Assembly (NCBI GenBank): GCA_012840465.1
Contig: DULJ01000037.1
Span: 1-62,237 of the forward strand
From: Caryophanales bacterium
Lineage (GTDB): Bacteria; Bacillota; Bacilli; Bacillales; Bacillaceae_J
Direction of reading: 5' to 3'
Length of the DNA: 62,237 nt
The position numbers and the translations under genes were made by a program. The notes below the pieces were generated by a model, which saw only the letters and a list, made by a program, of their open reading frames with translations, made no database searches and had not been told where the DNA came from. Shown here piece after piece: positions 1 to 11,094 of this stretch. Numbering within the stretch: the first letter of the stretch is position 1; the number at the start of each line of letters is the position of its first letter.

Positions 1-38
1 CAGTTTTTTCGTCGCTGAACAGTCGCCTTCGCTTTTCT
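1..38 (+). repeat. Family B repeat, 3' tail of a copy cut by the window edge
   Basis: The first 38 bases match the right-hand end of the full copy that follows (same run through TCGTCGC to CGCTTTTCT). The copy continues outside the window, so two family B copies stand in tandem here. Confidence 0.8.
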
Positions 39-187
39 TTGTCTAGCTCCAGCTCCTTGCGACTCGTAAAACTTCACCCGCCTCCCTACGATAAGTCAAC
101 ATCGATTCGCTTCGTTCATCGTGTTTCCTTTATCTCAGTCACCGTGCTCCAGTTTTTTCGTCGCTTAACAGTCGCCTTCGCTTTTCT
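39..187 (+). repeat. Family B structured repeat, full copy
   Basis: This is the reference copy of a roughly 150-bp element running from TTGTCTAGCTCC to CGCTTTTCT. It can fold into a long hairpin: GCGACTCG-type bases at the left pair with TTTTCGTCGC at the right, and an inner hairpin pairs CGAT with ATCG. Its last bases overlap the walJ stop codon on the other strand (TAG at 188-186). Similar copies lie near 10.5, 19.1, 27.0, 30.6-30.9, 34.4, 47.3-47.6, 48.6 and 60.6 kb. Confidence 0.85.
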
Positions 188-980
188 ACACCACCGCAAG
201 TTTTGTGGGGACTTTTGGGTCTGTATCGTATAGCTTAAACTCTTCGCCAACAGCAAATCCCTTTTCCTGCAATGTCTGTGAAACAGACATTCTCGCCAAA
301 TCTTTAATGTTATTATCTTTACTTAAATGGGCCAAATAAATGCGCTTTGTTTTATCACCGATGCAATCTGCTAAGGCAAGACCAGCATCTTCGTTGCAAA
401 CATGACCGACATCACTAAGGATGCGGCGTTTTACATTCCAGGGATAGGGGCCCATTCTTAACATTTCAACATCATGATTGGCTTCAAAAATAAAGGCGTC
501 TGAATTGCGAATTGTTCCTTTTATTCGATCGCTTACATACCCTAGGTCGGTTACTATCGTTACCTTTTTTCCTCCGCTATGGAAGCAATAAAACATTGGC
601 TCTGCTGCATCATGGGATACCCCAAAAGATTCTACATCAATATCAGCAAATGTTTTAATGGACCCCACATCGAAGATAAACTTTTGCTCTGTTGGGATGG
701 CGCCGATTAATCCCTCCATAGCCATCCACGTTTTCTTATTCGCATAGATCGGTAATTTGTACCTTCTCGCCAATATCCCTAACCCTTTAATATGATCACT
801 ATGCTCATGTGTGACTAATAATCCATCCAACTCCTTTGGGTCAAGGTTAACAGTATTCATTAGACTCTCCATTTGTTTCCCACTAAAACCTGCATCTACA
901 AGCAATTTTGCTTTGTCTGTTCCTATATAAAAGGCGTTTCCCGTACTGCCGCTAGCGAGTACACTAAAATGCAAACTCAT
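186..980 (-). CDS. walJ: WalJ (YycJ) metallo-beta-lactamase-fold hydrolase
   Basis: This 264-aa protein is the last gene of the wal operon. Residues 57-66 carry [10 protein letters not shown], the HxHxDH metal-binding motif of the metallo-beta-lactamase fold. A further metal-ligand region appears as VTDLGY and FEANHD, and the C-terminal part has LAHLSKDN. The family is thought to be a cytoplasmic, DNA- or RNA-acting metallo-hydrolase that helps coordinate cell division with replication; its exact substrate is not settled. I chose the ATG at 980 because the protein then begins [15 protein letters not shown] as in homologues. An in-frame TTG lies three codons upstream. It overlaps walI by 17 bp, so the two are probably translationally coupled. 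The stop codon TAG is formed at the junction with a family B repeat. Confidence 0.93.
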   Translation of the reverse strand: MSLHFSVLASGSTGNAFYIGTDKAKLLVDAGFSGKQMESLMNTVNLDPKELDGLLVTHEHSDHIKGLGILARRYKLPIYANKKTWMAMEGLIGAIPTEQKFIFDVGSIKTFADIDVESFGVSHDAAEPMFYCFHSGGKKVTIVTDLGYVSDRIKGTIRNSDAFIFEANHDVEMLRMGPYPWNVKRRILSDVGHVCNEDAGLALADCIGDKTKRIYLAHLSKDNNIKDLARMSVSQTLQEKGFAVGEEFKLYDTDPKVPTKLAVV

Positions 981-1779
981 TTTCTCCAACTCCAGTTTGA
1001 ATTAATTCAAGTACCTGTCCGTCAATGGCATTGACAAAAAAGTCTTCTTTATTATCAACAATGATATGCCATGTTGGAACGAATATTTGAACATCACCTG
1101 ATAATGGAACATTTTTGTAGTATCCTAATTCTACCTTGGTTATATGTCCACCAGATGTCAAATAATCGTTATTATATAAATTTCCAATTGCCTTCAGAGG
1201 AGGTGAAATTTCTTGATTGGACCCTTCCTCTTTTATTTCCTTTATATTCGTCAACATCGTTTGTTCATAGCCGACAATTTCATTGTCCTCATTTAATTGA
1301 ATCGAAACCATCGCATTTTCGTTGAAATATAAAGGCCTTCCCCGATAGGTTTGGAAAAAGACCAGCTTATTTATCTTTTTATTCCAACCCCAATACTTAT
1401 AGGATTGACCTGAAATCACATGTTCCTTTAAAAAGCCCTGTAAAAATGGCTCAATATTTGTATTTGGAAGCGGAACTGGTTTAATTAGCTTAGATATAAT
1501 CCATTCCTGAGTTAAAAATGAAATCTTTTGATCTGTCAATTTTAACAAATCAGATGAAATAAACTTTTTTCTTTTACCAGTAATATAAGACTCACGTTCG
1601 ACTTCTTTCGGAAGCTCTACATAGGTAATTTCATCCGCTTCTAATTGTTCCTCAATCGTCGACTCTGTTATATATTCAAGTTCAGCACTCGTTCTTTTTT
1701 CAATAATTTGAAATACCAAAAACAAATCAAGGACAAGAAAAATTAGAATAAAAATAGTCTTAGTTTTACTCCAATCCAA
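964..1779 (-). CDS. walI: WalI (YycI), regulator of the WalK kinase
   Basis: The protein is about 271 aa, with one N-terminal membrane helix (about residues 7-25, [16 protein letters not shown]) and a large extracytoplasmic domain, as in YycI. In Bacillus, WalI and WalH form a membrane complex with WalK and hold its activity down. The start is the TTG at 1779: AAGGAGGAG stands just before it, and homologues begin with the short charged stretch before the helix. A further upstream in-frame ATG at 1842 would add 21 non-conserved residues. It overlaps the end of walH by 14 bp and the start of walJ by 17 bp. Confidence 0.93.
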   Translation of the reverse strand: MDWSKTKTIFILIFLVLDLFLVFQIIEKRTSAELEYITESTIEEQLEADEITYVELPKEVERESYITGKRKKFISSDLLKLTDQKISFLTQEWIISKLIKPVPLPNTNIEPFLQGFLKEHVISGQSYKYWGWNKKINKLVFFQTYRGRPLYFNENAMVSIQLNEDNEIVGYEQTMLTNIKEIKEEGSNQEISPPLKAIGNLYNNDYLTSGGHITKVELGYYKNVPLSGDVQIFVPTWHIIVDNKEDFFVNAIDGQVLELIQTGVGENEFAF

Positions 1780-3100
1780 GCTTTTCTCCTCCTTGACTAA
1801 TAGACGTACTAGGAATATAGATTTCTTCCCATTTTCCGTCATATTTTATATACCATTTCGGTTTGACTGTTGCGACAGCTGTGTCTAACTTCTCCCTTGA
1901 AAAGTCATAGCCTATTAGCGCCGCCTCTAATGAATTCAACGTAAAGTTCGGCTTTACTTGCGTTAAATAACTAAGAAGCTCTCTACCAGATGGCAAAATT
2001 ACTTGTTTTTGCTCACTATCTATAGCAAATCGCAAATTAATTAAAGATCGAACATACTCATAAATTTCATTATCACGCCAAGATTCATAGATCTTGGTTG
2101 CACCCTTGTCATTAAAGACAGGATAGCCATTTACCATTAGTTGAAAATTCACTGTATGATTCGCCCTGCTCCAATCCATTAATGAAAAGGAATCTGTCCA
2201 GCCTGAATGGTCATTAATAAACTCAATTGATTTTAAAATCATCTCTTCAGGTTCCAGCTCGTACACTTCCTGATTGGCTGGATTTACAAATCGCATCATA
2301 TCTTGATTTTGAGAAATTTCTAATGCCTTTATCCCATCAGTAAAGGATTCCTCACCATTATTTAACTGATATTGTTTAAGAGTATTGGGATCATTAAACA
2401 ATCCATTTTTAAAATCAGACGATGAAATAGTTTCAGTTGAAAAGGTAAGTTGCTTGATCGCTGTCCGTTGTTCCGGTAAATATAAAGTGTGACCTTGGTT
2501 GCCGTTGACAGTAAAATATGTTAAATTCTTATAATTGCTGTGCACCAACAACTCATTAATTTTGTTGACCTGATTTTGTTCAACCTTCAATTTTATCGCC
2601 TGGTCTGTATCATATGAGATAATGTAAAAAGCAGTTTCCTTTGAAAAGCTTACGATAATACGGTCGAAATAATTAATATCCCACTCTTGTCTTATTGGCC
2701 CCATAATATAGTTGGAAATATTGATTGGTAAATGAACGGGAAATACCATTTCCAAGCTTCGTTCTTTCAACAAAGCGGATTCCAATTGTTCCGCTGTTGA
2801 AAAAGTGATATGTTCATATTCCAACGGCCTAAGATCCATCACCATTTGATAAAGTTCATCTGTCAACACGAAGTCAGTAATCCCATAATGAAGACCATCT
2901 TGATGATAAATAAATTGCGTTGGTTTGATTATTTCATTGAATTGACGCTTTTCACCAATTGCAACGGTTTGAAAGTTATTTACTTTTTGATGAAAATCAT
3001 ACTGAGGCTGAAACGTCCATAATCCCCATGTCAAAGCTAAACTTAATAAAACAAGCAAGGCAAGAAGTATTGATTTTATTGTTTCAATCCTTATTTTCAC
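1766..3100 (-). CDS. walH: WalH (YycH), regulator of the WalK kinase
   Basis: This 444-aa protein has one N-terminal membrane helix (about residues 9-28, ILLALLVLLSLALTWGLW) followed by a long extracytoplasmic region, as in the YycH family. In established work WalH acts with WalI as a negative regulator that contacts the WalK transmembrane segments. Its start overlaps the walK stop by 4 bp and its end overlaps walI by 14 bp. The tight overlaps support one walRKHIJ transcript. Length and position are typical. Confidence 0.94.
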   Translation of the reverse strand: MKIRIETIKSILLALLVLLSLALTWGLWTFQPQYDFHQKVNNFQTVAIGEKRQFNEIIKPTQFIYHQDGLHYGITDFVLTDELYQMVMDLRPLEYEHITFSTAEQLESALLKERSLEMVFPVHLPINISNYIMGPIRQEWDINYFDRIIVSFSKETAFYIISYDTDQAIKLKVEQNQVNKINELLVHSNYKNLTYFTVNGNQGHTLYLPEQRTAIKQLTFSTETISSSDFKNGLFNDPNTLKQYQLNNGEESFTDGIKALEISQNQDMMRFVNPANQEVYELEPEEMILKSIEFINDHSGWTDSFSLMDWSRANHTVNFQLMVNGYPVFNDKGATKIYESWRDNEIYEYVRSLINLRFAIDSEQKQVILPSGRELLSYLTQVKPNFTLNSLEAALIGYDFSREKLDTAVATVKPKWYIKYDGKWEEIYIPSTSISQGGEKLGLE

Positions 3101-4923
3101 ACCAAATCCTCCTCCCTTTGCCTATCAAGAGGGAGTGTAAAGATGATTGTCGTTCCTTTTCCGTCTTCACTGTCTGCCCAAATTTCTCCGCCATGAATTT
3201 CAATTATTTCCTTCGCGATTGCCAACCCTAGACCAGTACCGCCCATTTTCCGCGAACGTGCTTTATCGACACGGTAAAAACGATCAAAGACCTTCGGCAA
3301 GTCTGATTTAGGAATGCCGACCCCTTCATCTGATATTCTTACATGGAGCATATTTCCCTTTTGTAATAATTCAAATCTAACCTTTCCGCCTTCAGGTGAG
3401 TATTTCAATGCATTCGAAATAATGTTATCCAACACTTGGGTAACTTTATCTTTATCAATCGTTACAAAGCGGTCCCGGTGTGAAAAGGCTCTTTCGAAAA
3501 CAAATTGATCCTCTTTCGCCATTTCAAACCGATCAATAATTTGTTGGAAAAACCCTGTGAAGTTTATGCTTTTCTTAACAAACTGGTAATCCCTGCTATC
3601 CAATCGTGAAAGCTGCAAAAGATCATTAACTAAACGAATCATTCGCTCCGTTTCCGTCTGTGTAACATTAATAAATCGTGGAGCAATGTCTTCGTTTTCC
3701 CATGCCCCATCTGCAAGTGCCTCTAAATAACTTCGCATTGTCGTCAACGGCGTCCTTAATTCATGCGAAACATTGGCAACAAACTCACGGCGTTCCTGGT
3801 CGATTGTTTCTTGTTCCGTCGCATCCTGTAAAACTGTAATTAATCCCGTTAATTCACCATGGTCAGCTTTAATGACAGAGAAGTTAGCACGTAAAATATA
3901 TTTATCTCGATAAACATCACTAAAATCAAGCAAAACAGAGTCTTTACAGTCAAACAGCTTTTCTAAAGTTACTGTTTCTTCAAGTTTTAGTAGTGACAAA
4001 ATAGACGCATTTAGAACTGTTTCACGTGAAACATTCAGCATCTTTTCCGCAGGCTCATTCATTAAAATAATGTAGCCGTTCTTATCTGTCGCGATAACAC
4101 CATCGGACATGTGGGCCAAAACTGTGCTCAGCTTTCTTCTTTCGCCTTCCGTTGTTTCCTGGGCGATCTCAAGCTTATTTGTCAAATCATTAAAGGTTTC
4201 GGCAAGTTGACCAATTTCATCCTCCCCAAATACATTAACCTTTCGGGAAAAGTCCCCTTCAGCCAAAACAAGAGCTTGCTTCCGCATATCTGCAATTGGT
4301 CGCGTTATCGTACGCGCGACGAAAACTCCTAATAATGCGGTTATTACTAGGGCAATAATAGTACCTGAGGCTAAAATGGCATTAATAACACGCATTTGTT
4401 CATAAACCTTTTCCATTGAAGCAACGACGTACATGCCGCCGATCACATCTTCATTCACCTTAATCGGCACTGCCCTTACAAACATCCTGTTTCCTGTTCG
4501 AGGATCCAATAAGATTTTCTCCGATTCAATTCCGCCAATAATCGCCTTCTTAATTCGGACTTCTGTCGTTCTTCTACCAATCATCCCGCGATTATATGGG
4601 TCGGAAATACCAATGACACGAAAACTGCTGTCAGCAACTTGAACAGATGTAATATCGTCTGAAAGAAAGTCCTGTAAAATCAAATTGATTTTGTCTTCAA
4701 GCTGCTGCGTTCTTCCGCTTCGTTCATCTTTCATTTCCTGCCCGATATTATAGACTAGTAAGCGAATCCGTTCATTAATTGATTCAGTAAAATTGTTAAC
4801 TAGCTGTTGTTCAAGCTCACGGACAAAGTATACGCCAATAACCTGGATCGCAAATAATATGAGCAAAACGTAAATTAAAACAAATTTAAAATAGATCGAT
4901 TTAAAGAAACCGACTTTTTTCAT
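3097..4923 (-). CDS. walK: WalK (YycG) essential cell-wall sensor histidine kinase
   Basis: This 608-aa membrane kinase phosphorylates WalR to control peptidoglycan hydrolase genes. In order it shows a first membrane helix (about 12-31), an extracytoplasmic domain, a second helix (about 180-203), a HAMP linker, a PAS domain, the HisKA phospho-acceptor box SHELRTPLTTM, and a catalytic ATPase with NALKYS, DEGVGIP and GTGLGLAIAKEI. The ATG at 4923 gives the usual MKKVGFF start; an upstream start would run into walR. It lies 5 bp downstream of the walR stop. A perfect parS site (4018-4033) lies inside the coding sequence, in the PAS region. Confidence 0.97.
   Translation of the reverse strand: MKKVGFFKSIYFKFVLIYVLLILFAIQVIGVYFVRELEQQLVNNFTESINERIRLLVYNIGQEMKDERSGRTQQLEDKINLILQDFLSDDITSVQVADSSFRVIGISDPYNRGMIGRRTTEVRIKKAIIGGIESEKILLDPRTGNRMFVRAVPIKVNEDVIGGMYVVASMEKVYEQMRVINAILASGTIIALVITALLGVFVARTITRPIADMRKQALVLAEGDFSRKVNVFGEDEIGQLAETFNDLTNKLEIAQETTEGERRKLSTVLAHMSDGVIATDKNGYIILMNEPAEKMLNVSRETVLNASILSLLKLEETVTLEKLFDCKDSVLLDFSDVYRDKYILRANFSVIKADHGELTGLITVLQDATEQETIDQERREFVANVSHELRTPLTTMRSYLEALADGAWENEDIAPRFINVTQTETERMIRLVNDLLQLSRLDSRDYQFVKKSINFTGFFQQIIDRFEMAKEDQFVFERAFSHRDRFVTIDKDKVTQVLDNIISNALKYSPEGGKVRFELLQKGNMLHVRISDEGVGIPKSDLPKVFDRFYRVDKARSRKMGGTGLGLAIAKEIIEIHGGEIWADSEDGKGTTIIFTLPLDRQREEDLV
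4018..4033. other. parS site, perfect 16-bp palindrome, inside walK
   Basis: The sequence is TGTTTCACGTGAAACA, identical to the parS copies at 21593 and 24303 and to the Bacillus consensus bound by ParB (Spo0J). It is embedded in the walK reading frame, about 27 kb from dnaA. It is expected to serve as a ParB nucleation and SMC loading site. Confidence 0.93.
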
Positions 4924-4928
4924 TGCTG

Positions 4929-5633
4929 CTACTCCTGATCTGGATTTCTGAAATAATAACCTACTCCTCGACGAGTGACGATCCATGATGGATGACTTGG
5001 CATGTCCTCTATCTTTTCTCTTAACCTACGAACAGTCACATCAACTGTGCGAACATCACCAAAATAATCGTATCCCCATACTGTCTGCAAAAGATGCTCC
5101 CTAGTCATCACTTGGCCAATATGTTTAGCTAAATAATGAACAAGCTCAAATTCGCGATGTGTCAGTTCAATATGTTCTCCTCTTTTCGTGACCATATAAG
5201 CATCAGGATGGATCGAAAGCGCTCCTACAACGATCTCAGACAATTGCCCATTGCCTTTATCAGCATCTTGTTGATGTCTTCGTAAATTGGCTTTAACACG
5301 AGCAATTAATTCTCTATTACTAAATGGTTTTGTTACATAATCATCTGCTCCAAGCTCTAACCCTAATACTTTGTCAATTTCAGAATCCTTCGCTGTTAAC
5401 ATAATAATTGGCATTTCATATTTTTTTCTTACTTCACGACAAACTTCCATTCCATCCTTGTGCGGTAACATAATATCTAATAAAATTAAATCCGGTTTTA
5501 CTTCTTCCACCTTGCGAAGAGCCTCTAACCCATCATAAGCACAAGTAACCTTATAGCCTTCTTTCTCTAAATTAAATTGCAAAATATCTGCTATCGGCAT
5601 TTCGTCATCGACAACTAGAATGTGCTTTTTCAC
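4929..5633 (-). CDS. walR: WalR (YycF) essential response regulator
   Basis: This 234-aa OmpR/PhoB-type regulator has a receiver domain (about 1-120; acidic pocket VVDDE, phospho-acceptor Asp in LILLDIMLP, and KPF at the end of the domain). A winged-helix DNA-binding domain follows (about 135-232), ending in TRRGVGYYF. It controls autolysin and wall-metabolism genes together with WalK and is essential in low-GC Gram-positives. It is the first gene of the walRKHIJ operon; the stretch upstream is short and ends at an M23-peptidase terminator. Confidence 0.97.
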   Translation of the reverse strand: MKKHILVVDDEMPIADILQFNLEKEGYKVTCAYDGLEALRKVEEVKPDLILLDIMLPHKDGMEVCREVRKKYEMPIIMLTAKDSEIDKVLGLELGADDYVTKPFSNRELIARVKANLRRHQQDADKGNGQLSEIVVGALSIHPDAYMVTKRGEHIELTHREFELVHYLAKHIGQVMTREHLLQTVWGYDYFGDVRTVDVTVRRLREKIEDMPSHPSWIVTRRGVGYYFRNPDQE

Positions 5634-5756
5634 CTAACTCACTCCCCTATAATCGTTCAGAAGTTTCCTACTTTACTTTACCATTTCTTCAGCTTTTAAG
5701 CATCCCTTGACGCATAGTTTGTAATATATTCCCGCAATTTTCCCATTAATTCCAAT

Positions 5757-5806
5757 GGAAAAAAGGCTATCTCAAATGCGGCAAGCACACGCTCATTTGA
5801 GAAGCC
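5757..5806 (-). terminator. Intrinsic terminator after the M23 peptidase gene
   Basis: On the minus strand, GGCTTCTCAAATG pairs with CATTTGAGATAGCC around a 13-base loop and is followed by a run of six Ts. It closes the transcript of the peptidase gene and insulates walR. Confidence 0.85.
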
Positions 5807-5830
5807 CTATTATCCTGTAATTCTATGATT

Positions 5831-7276
5831 TTATAATTCTTTTCTTGGGTTTACTAATTTACCACTTTCATATACTTCAAAGTGAAGATGAGTTCCTGTT
5901 GAATTACCAGTAGAACCCATAACGCCGATTTTCTGACCTTGTGATACAGTTTGACCGACTTTTACTTCAATTTTTGATAAATGGCCATATACCGTTTTCA
6001 TTCCATTGCCATGATTAATCACAATTTTATTTCCATAACCACCATCATAGCCTGCAGATTCTACTTTTCCATTATCAGCTGCCATGATTGTGTAGTCACT
6101 TGGTCCCGCAATATCAATACCTTTATGTTGTCTTCCCCATCTATATCCCATCGGACTTGAAATGTACCCACCATTTGTAGGCCAAGCTAAAGTTCCAGTT
6201 CCACGAGATGGAATAACCTTTGTTCCTTTAATCATGACTTTCTTTGTAGGTTCCTTCACAATAGCCTCATCTACAATTACCTTTTTAGCAAGTGAACCAT
6301 TCTTTTCAATAATGGAGTATCTTACAACCCTTTCTCCATTAACACCTTCTTGCTTAACTTTGGTTGTACCTTTAAATACGGTATTGTCCTCGCTGACCTC
6401 TGTTTCAAAAGGAATCACTTCATTTCGAATAGCATTTTTTTCAACTGCTACATGAACTAACGGTTCATACGACTGTATGTTCACTTCATCCCCAATATGT
6501 ATGGTTGCCTCTTCGTTTAAATTTGGATTCAATTTAAGAAATTGCGCTAATGTTAAACCATTATCATTTGCGATTTTTCCTAATACTTCTCCTTCTTGAA
6601 CTGTGTGCTTCTTCGGTTGGAGTGTACCTTTTAGCAATAACTCAATTGCTTGATCAACAGATAAAATATCTTCCGGAACAACTTTTCCAGCGGCTGATGT
6701 AACACTTTCTTCTAGATGAACGTCAATATATACGAAGTCCTCATATTCAACTTCTTTTGAACCATTCTCCAGCCCAGTCAGAACTTTTTCTGGAACATAT
6801 TTCATCTTTAACCTTTTAATAACTTGATCAGCCTCTTGTTTATTAGATACAAATGCAACGGCCTTGCCATCAACGGCAATTCCTTCGGCATCTGCTAATA
6901 CAGTAAATGAACTATTTACATTTTTAATGGCTTCTTTATTATCGTATAAAGGTGTATACACTCTTTCTGGTACATATGTAATTTGATCAACTACAGAAAA
7001 GCCTAAATCTTTATATGTCTTCTCAGCTTCTTTAACCTTTTTCTTTAGTACATCATTAATTACGGTCTTGTCACTTACAGTACCAAGTAAATTACCTTCC
7101 GAATATATGTGGTATACAGTATTAACATCTTTATCGTTAGCGGCATATACAGAACCAATTGACAAAGTAGCAACAACAGAAGTTGCGATAATTGCCTTTT
7201 TAATTGACTTTTTGGAATGAGGTGGTTGGAATAATCGTGTCATATTAGCAGTCATCTTTCGAAAAAATTGAACCAC
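5831..7276 (-). CDS. Membrane-anchored LysM-G5-M23 peptidoglycan endopeptidase
   Basis: This 481-aa wall hydrolase has an N-terminal membrane segment or uncleaved signal (about 27-46), an intermediate region, a LysM motif (about 226-270, HTVQEGEVLGKIANDNG), a G5-type region (about 275-350) and a C-terminal M23 peptidase. The zinc ligands are visible as HKGIDIA and HLHFE. M23 enzymes of this kind cut peptide cross-links in peptidoglycan. The start is the GTG at 7276, preceded by GGAGGAAATTCC. It stands alone between purA and walR, which suits a role under WalRK control, but I saw no clear WalR box upstream. Confidence 0.9.
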   Translation of the reverse strand: MVQFFRKMTANMTRLFQPPHSKKSIKKAIIATSVVATLSIGSVYAANDKDVNTVYHIYSEGNLLGTVSDKTVINDVLKKKVKEAEKTYKDLGFSVVDQITYVPERVYTPLYDNKEAIKNVNSSFTVLADAEGIAVDGKAVAFVSNKQEADQVIKRLKMKYVPEKVLTGLENGSKEVEYEDFVYIDVHLEESVTSAAGKVVPEDILSVDQAIELLLKGTLQPKKHTVQEGEVLGKIANDNGLTLAQFLKLNPNLNEEATIHIGDEVNIQSYEPLVHVAVEKNAIRNEVIPFETEVSEDNTVFKGTTKVKQEGVNGERVVRYSIIEKNGSLAKKVIVDEAIVKEPTKKVMIKGTKVIPSRGTGTLAWPTNGGYISSPMGYRWGRQHKGIDIAGPSDYTIMAADNGKVESAGYDGGYGNKIVINHGNGMKTVYGHLSKIEVKVGQTVSQGQKIGVMGSTGNSTGTHLHFEVYESGKLVNPRKEL

Positions 7277-7582
7277 GGAATTTCCTCCTACGTTTCTTCC
7301 TACTCCTTCTTTCTTTAAAGAGATTTTCAGAATTTTTTTAATAGCGCATAAACATACCCATATTTCACCTTTTCTAATTTACCATAAATGAATCTAAAAC
7401 TCTACCAAAATCCTAATCTTGTCGAAAATACCCGAAAATAAAAATAGGCTATTCCATATGTAGTGTACAGCCGCATATAACACCCAGATATAGTTCTAGA
7501 TATGATATGCGGATGTTACACCTATTTAGGACAGCCCATTATCACTTTATTTTCTGTTATCACTGTCTAGCTTTAAGCTTTT
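7277..7582. other. Intergenic region between the M23 gene and purA
   Basis: This 306-bp stretch has no gene. It holds a long imperfect inverted repeat (7461-7478 with 7504-7523; CCGCATAT pairs with ATATGCGG, extended by GTGTA/TTACAC), followed on the minus strand by a T-rich stretch. This is probably the purA terminator. At 7564-7585 there is a minimal family B remnant. Confidence 0.6.
7461..7523 (-). terminator. Probable purA terminator hairpin
   Basis: The arms TAGTGTACAGCCGCATAT and ATATGCGGATGTTACACC are mostly complementary, with one bulge. A T-rich segment follows on the minus strand after about 20 bases, so this is weaker than a classical intrinsic terminator. Confidence 0.5.

Positions 7583-7585
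<3 letters not shown>
7564..7585 (+). repeat. Minimal remnant of a family B repeat at the purA stop codon
   Basis: TGTCTAGCTTTAAGCTTTTCT joins the left end (TGTCTAGCT) directly to the right end (GCTTTTCT) of family B, with the whole centre missing. On the minus strand purA ends TAGAAAAGC, the same junction as at walJ. Confidence 0.65.
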
Positions 7586-9007
<1,422 letters not shown>

Positions 9008-9084
9008 TCAAAGTCAATTAAACACGAACGTTTTTTATAAGATGTTACTTTTTGTTCGTGATATTCAAAAAAGCAACTCAGAGC

Positions 9085-10440
9085 CTAAGCACTTGGTTGC
9101 ATATCACGATGACGTTCTAAATTAACGAATTTATTATATTCCTTTACAAAGGCAAGCTCTACTGTCCCAACAGGGCCGTTACGCTGCTTGGCAATAATGA
9201 TCTCAATTATATTTTTATTCTCTGTTTCTTTATCATAGTAATCATCACGATATAAGAAGGCTACAATATCGGCATCTTGCTCAATACTTCCTGACTCACG
9301 AATATCCGACATCATCGGGCGCTTGTCCTGACGTTGCTCAACACCACGGGAAAGCTGTGACAAGGCAATAACCGGCACTCTTAATTCACGGGCTAATGCC
9401 TTCAGGGAGCGAGATATTTCCGATACTTCCTGCTGGCGGTTCTCACCTGAGCGTCCACTTCCTTGAATTAATTGCAAGTAATCTATTAAAATCATGCCTA
9501 GGCCGTGTTCCTGCTGTAATCTGCGGCATTTAGAACGGATTTCATTAATTCTCACACCAGGCGTATCATCAATATAGATCCCAGCGTTAGAAAGGCTTCC
9601 CATCGCCATGGTAAGCTTTTTCCAATCATCTTCTGACATTTTCCCAGTTCTTAAGGCTTGGGCATCAATATTTCCTTCTGCACACAGCATCCTCATGACA
9701 AGTTGCTCTGCACCCATCTCTAGGCTAAAAATAGCGACATTTTCATCCGTCTTCGTGGCAACGTTTTGGGCAATATTCAAGGCAAAGGCTGTTTTACCAA
9801 CTGATGGACGGGCTGCAACGATAATTAAGTCATTGCGTTGAAATCCAGCCGTCATGTGGTCCAAATCAACGAACCCGGTTGGGATTCCTGTTACATCCCC
9901 TTTGCGATTATGAAGCACCTCGATATTATCATAAACGTTAACCAATACATCTTTAATATTTCGAAAACCACTCGTGTTTTTCCGATTTGCTACTTCAAGG
10001 ATTGACTTTTCCGCATCGTTTAATAGTACTTCCACATCATCTTCACTATTAAAGCCATCTGTAACGATGACTGTCGCTGTTCGGATGAGTCGTCTTAAGA
10101 TTGACTTTTCCTCAACAATTCGGGCGTAATACTCTATATTTGCGGCTGTTGGAACAGCATCGGCTAAATCACTCAAATATTGAAGTCCACCGACTTCCTC
10201 CAAAAGTTTTTTGTCAGCAAGTTCTGAAGTTACAGTTACAATATCAACCGGCTCGCCCTTTTCTGAAAGATCAAGCATAGCGGTAAATATCTTCAAATGG
10301 GCTGTTCGATAGAAATCGTCTGGCATCAAAATCTCCGAAGCAGTTGTTAAAGCCGATGGTTCAAGAAAAATCGCACCGATTATCGCTTGCTCCGCTTCCG
10401 AATTATGCGGTGGTGTCCGATCAGTAAATACATCACTCAT
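9085..10440 (-). CDS. dnaB: Replicative DNA helicase DnaB (DnaC in B. subtilis naming)
   Basis: This 451-aa hexameric helicase unwinds DNA ahead of the replisome and carries the primase-binding N-domain. The RecA-like C-domain shows Walker A (ARPSVGKTAFAL), Walker B (GMILIDYLQLI) and the LSQLSRGVEQR loop. The ATG at 10440 is chosen because GAGAGGGG precedes it and the protein then begins MSDVFTDRTPPHN as in homologues; an in-frame start six codons earlier has no such support. It lies downstream of rplI and is separated from it by a terminator-like hairpin and a family B repeat. Confidence 0.96.
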   Translation of the reverse strand: MSDVFTDRTPPHNSEAEQAIIGAIFLEPSALTTASEILMPDDFYRTAHLKIFTAMLDLSEKGEPVDIVTVTSELADKKLLEEVGGLQYLSDLADAVPTAANIEYYARIVEEKSILRRLIRTATVIVTDGFNSEDDVEVLLNDAEKSILEVANRKNTSGFRNIKDVLVNVYDNIEVLHNRKGDVTGIPTGFVDLDHMTAGFQRNDLIIVAARPSVGKTAFALNIAQNVATKTDENVAIFSLEMGAEQLVMRMLCAEGNIDAQALRTGKMSEDDWKKLTMAMGSLSNAGIYIDDTPGVRINEIRSKCRRLQQEHGLGMILIDYLQLIQGSGRSGENRQQEVSEISRSLKALARELRVPVIALSQLSRGVEQRQDKRPMMSDIRESGSIEQDADIVAFLYRDDYYDKETENKNIIEIIIAKQRNGPVGTVELAFVKEYNKFVNLERHRDMQPSA

Positions 10441-10479
10441 ATTGACTGCCCCTCTCATTTAAGTTAGATCTTGCATTTG

Positions 10480-10520
10480 AAAAGAGGCTGTCCAGAATCT
10501 TTGTGGCAGCCTCTTTATTA
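10480..10520 (-). terminator. Hairpin terminator between rplI and dnaB
   Basis: On the minus strand AAAGAGGCTG pairs with CAGCCTCTTT around a 16-base loop, with Ts after it. It should end or attenuate the gdpP-rplI transcript before dnaB. Confidence 0.7.
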
Positions 10521-10533
10521 TAATTTGCGTATC

Positions 10534-10642
10534 TGTCTAGCTTTAGTGCCCAGCGACTCGAAAAACTTCGCCACTGAATATCCTTTATCTCAGTCGACGT
10601 GTTCCAGCTTTTTCGTCGCTAGATGGGCACTTCCGCTTTTCT
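10534..10642 (+). repeat. Family B repeat, shortened copy after rplI
   Basis: It runs from TGTCTAGC to CGCTTTTCT but lacks the ACGATAAGTC segment. The outer arms GTGCCCAGCGAC and GTCGCTAGATGGGCAC are complementary, with bases different from the other copies. On the minus strand it begins one base after the rplI stop TAA, with junction CTAGAAAAGCGG. Confidence 0.85.
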
Positions 10643-10644
10643 AG

Positions 10645-11094
10645 TTATTTAGTTTCGTTTACATGTACCTTTAATGTAGCTGTGACCCCCTGATGAAGCT
10701 TAACGGGTACATTTGTTACCCCGAGCGAACGAATGGAATCATCTAGATCTAATTTACGTTTATCAATTTTAATACTGTAGGCTTTGTTTAGCGCATCTGC
10801 GATTTGTTTTGAAGTAATCGCCCCAAATAGTCTACCGCCTTCTCCAGATTTAGCAGTTAGCTCAACTGTGAGCTTCTCCAGCTTTTCTTTTAACACTTTT
10901 GCTTCTTGCAATTCTTCAGCAGCTTCACGATCCTGTTTTTTCTTCTGCGCCTCTAATGATTTCATATTTGCGGGTGTTGCTTCAAGGGCTAAATTATTCT
11001 TTAAAAGGAAATTATGGGCATATCCGTCAGCAACATTCTTAACTTCACCTTTTTTCCCTTTACCTTTAACATCTTGTAAAAATATAACTTTCAT
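10645..11094 (-). CDS. rplI: 50S ribosomal protein L9
   Basis: This 149-aa protein binds 23S rRNA in the large subunit. It begins [21 protein letters not shown], the family signature, followed by the long central helix rich in K/E/A and the C-terminal domain with [16 protein letters not shown]. It overlaps the gdpP stop by 1 bp, so the two are coupled. A family B repeat directly follows the stop. Confidence 0.97.
   Translation of the reverse strand: MKVIFLQDVKGKGKKGEVKNVADGYAHNFLLKNNLALEATPANMKSLEAQKKKQDREAAEELQEAKVLKEKLEKLTVELTAKSGEGGRLFGAITSKQIADALNKAYSIKIDKRKLDLDDSIRSLGVTNVPVKLHQGVTATLKVHVNETK

Noticed and set aside
39-233. Plus-strand 64-codon frame at the window start
   Set aside because: It lies wholly in family B repeat sequence; similar frames open in other copies by chance, e.g. 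on the minus strand at 47331-47528.
7300-7480. WalR binding box upstream of the M23 peptidase gene
   Set aside because: I looked for two TGTWAH half-sites 5 bp apart on both strands and found no convincing pair.
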